Of a stretch of 64,000 nt of DNA, positions 62,917-64,000 are shown piece by piece. Position 1 is the first letter of the stretch. Each line of letters starts with the position of its first letter. The stretch comes from Trematomus loennbergii (lineage: Eukaryota; Chordata; Actinopteri; Perciformes; Nototheniidae). The stretch lies in contig JAAOOA010000150.1 of the NCBI GenBank assembly GCA_012861695.1, positions 1 through 64,000 of the forward strand, given 5' to 3'. The notes under the pieces were generated by a model. It did not search any database. It was not told the DNA's origin and saw only the letters and a list, made by a program, of their open reading frames with translations. The position numbers were made by a program, and so were the translations under genes.

Positions 62917-63425
62917 CTGGAACGAGAATTGAACAGTTTGTTATCAGATGATGTCAACAGCAGAGAAAGACTCTGATAGGGAGCGTTTCTGCTAAATGTC
63001 TACAAATACCTGCAAGTGAGCAAACACAGTAAAGTCCATCAACCTCATATTGAAGTAACTTTGCTGTTAAAAGGATTATATTTGGATTTTGGAAAGCTTT
63101 CAGTAAATGAACCTTTCCACAACATGTTTCATCACTTAGCTCTTCTACTGACTCACAACACAGACACTAATCCTGTTCCTCAAATCACTTCTTATTTGCT
63201 TCCCAGTGATTCTGTTCACCTGAGGGGATTTTACTTTGTGAATTAGTTTGTATGTAAAATGATATTCCCAATATAATAATGTAAAAAGTGGAACAACAAC
63301 ATCGAGAGTCCCTATCATGTAGAAGAGAACATCACATCATGAAACTGTTCAATTTGCTCCTGAGATAATACACATGTGAATCAGAGTTTAGTAACACCTC
63401 CTCTGTCTCTGATGACTAGAAGTTA

Positions 63426-64000
63426 TGCTGCGTTCACACCGGACGTGATGCGATGTTTGGGGGCGGCGCGATTACATGTAAAGTCAATGCAGAGACGCGG
63501 ACAGACGCGAATTCGCTCCGACGGCGCGCATGAAGCGGTGGATGCGGCGCGAATCACGCGATTGAGGCGATTGAACGGTGCCGCGTTAAACGCGAGAGTT
63601 CAATTTTTTCAACACGAGCGTCAAATTCACGTGACGCGTTCTCGCGGAAGCCAATCAGCGGTGAGGATCTCAGCCGCCGTCACTGACGTTCAACCACACA
63701 ACATCAGCCGTTAGCTGTTAGCAGTTAGCACACAGAGCTCACAGCTCCTCCTATCTGTTCAGAAACTGGACAAAAGTTAAACAAGTACAAACCACAGACT
63801 GTCTGTATCATGGCGAATACAGTCGCTGCTTTATTTATGTCTGTAGGCCGTTGTTATGAGTGTGGAATGAGCATATACAACGTTAGCTTAGCCTGGTCGA
63901 CCCGATCTTCATTCAGAAAACAAGCATTTCAAAAGGTGTTTTGCCTGCCGTCTTGTCTGCAGACTTGTCAAAGCATTAATTCATGGTTGTTACTAACCGG
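63426..64000. mobile_element. Harbinger-like MITE, copy 2 (cut by window end)
   Basis: Inserted at exactly the same position of the array unit as copy 1 (after AGAAGTTA), with roughly ten base differences over the 575 bases visible. Same site and family mean it was copied with the array, not inserted twice. Confidence 0.85.

Larger units (their letters stand above)
51685..64000 (-). repeat. NLR-2 exon array
   Basis: Units carrying exons U11 to U15 and continuing past the window. Spacing of exon 3' borders is 1,470 (58118 to 59588), 1,449 and 1,451. The 51260-54102 and 54102-58118 intervals reduce to about 1,430 and 1,470 after removing transposons. Intron landmarks are the same as in gene 1. 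Confidence 0.94.

Overview
The window is vertebrate nuclear DNA, most likely from a teleost fish. It has long introns with GT/AG splice sites, (CA)n microsatellites, many DNA transposons, a LINE, a chromodomain-bearing Ty3/Gypsy element, an ephx2-like fragment and NOD-like receptor (NLR) exons. The last NLR exon ends in the F-E-I-W-stop signature common in fish NLR proteins. There are no bacterial-style genes, CRISPR arrays or RNA genes that I can see.

Layout. (1) 1-188 is a (TG)n microsatellite. (2) 189-6922 (copy A) carries the 3' LRR exons of NLR gene 1, on the minus strand. (3) 6923-22628 and 27914-29206 hold a tandem array with a period of about 1.45 kb. Each unit carries one exon of about 143 codons plus intron sequence. 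A complete Gypsy element (14171-19442) and a 5.3 kb spacer (22629-27913) interrupt the array. (4) 28760-34183 is the 5' part of gene 1: a CARD exon, a large NACHT exon, one LRR exon and two diverged array-type exons. (5) 34.2-44.0 kb is intergenic, with transposon remnants, a long inverted repeat pair, a strong hairpin and a candidate orphan first exon. (6) 44023-44731 holds four ephx2 exons on the plus strand, a fragment lacking the rest of the gene. (7) 45037-50956 (copy A') duplicates region 2 and carries the 3' end of a second NLR gene. (8) 51260-64000 is the exon array of gene 2, invaded by a LINE, a Harbinger-like element and a hAT element. It runs off the right edge, so the CARD/NACHT part of gene 2 lies outside.

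The two NLR genes are therefore head-to-tail tandem duplicates on the minus strand, about 44 kb apart. Every array exon starts and ends in intron phase 2, so units can be added, lost or skipped without changing frame. This modular growth of an innate immune receptor is the main feature of the window. Modules are nearly identical except for two short indel-rich segments.

Caveat: several exons carry one-base indels, often in homopolymers and concentrated in 10.7-14.1 kb and 51.2-51.8 kb. Some look like long-read consensus errors. Others, shared by both gene copies, look real. All splice sites and exon bounds were read by eye and were not tested against transcripts.
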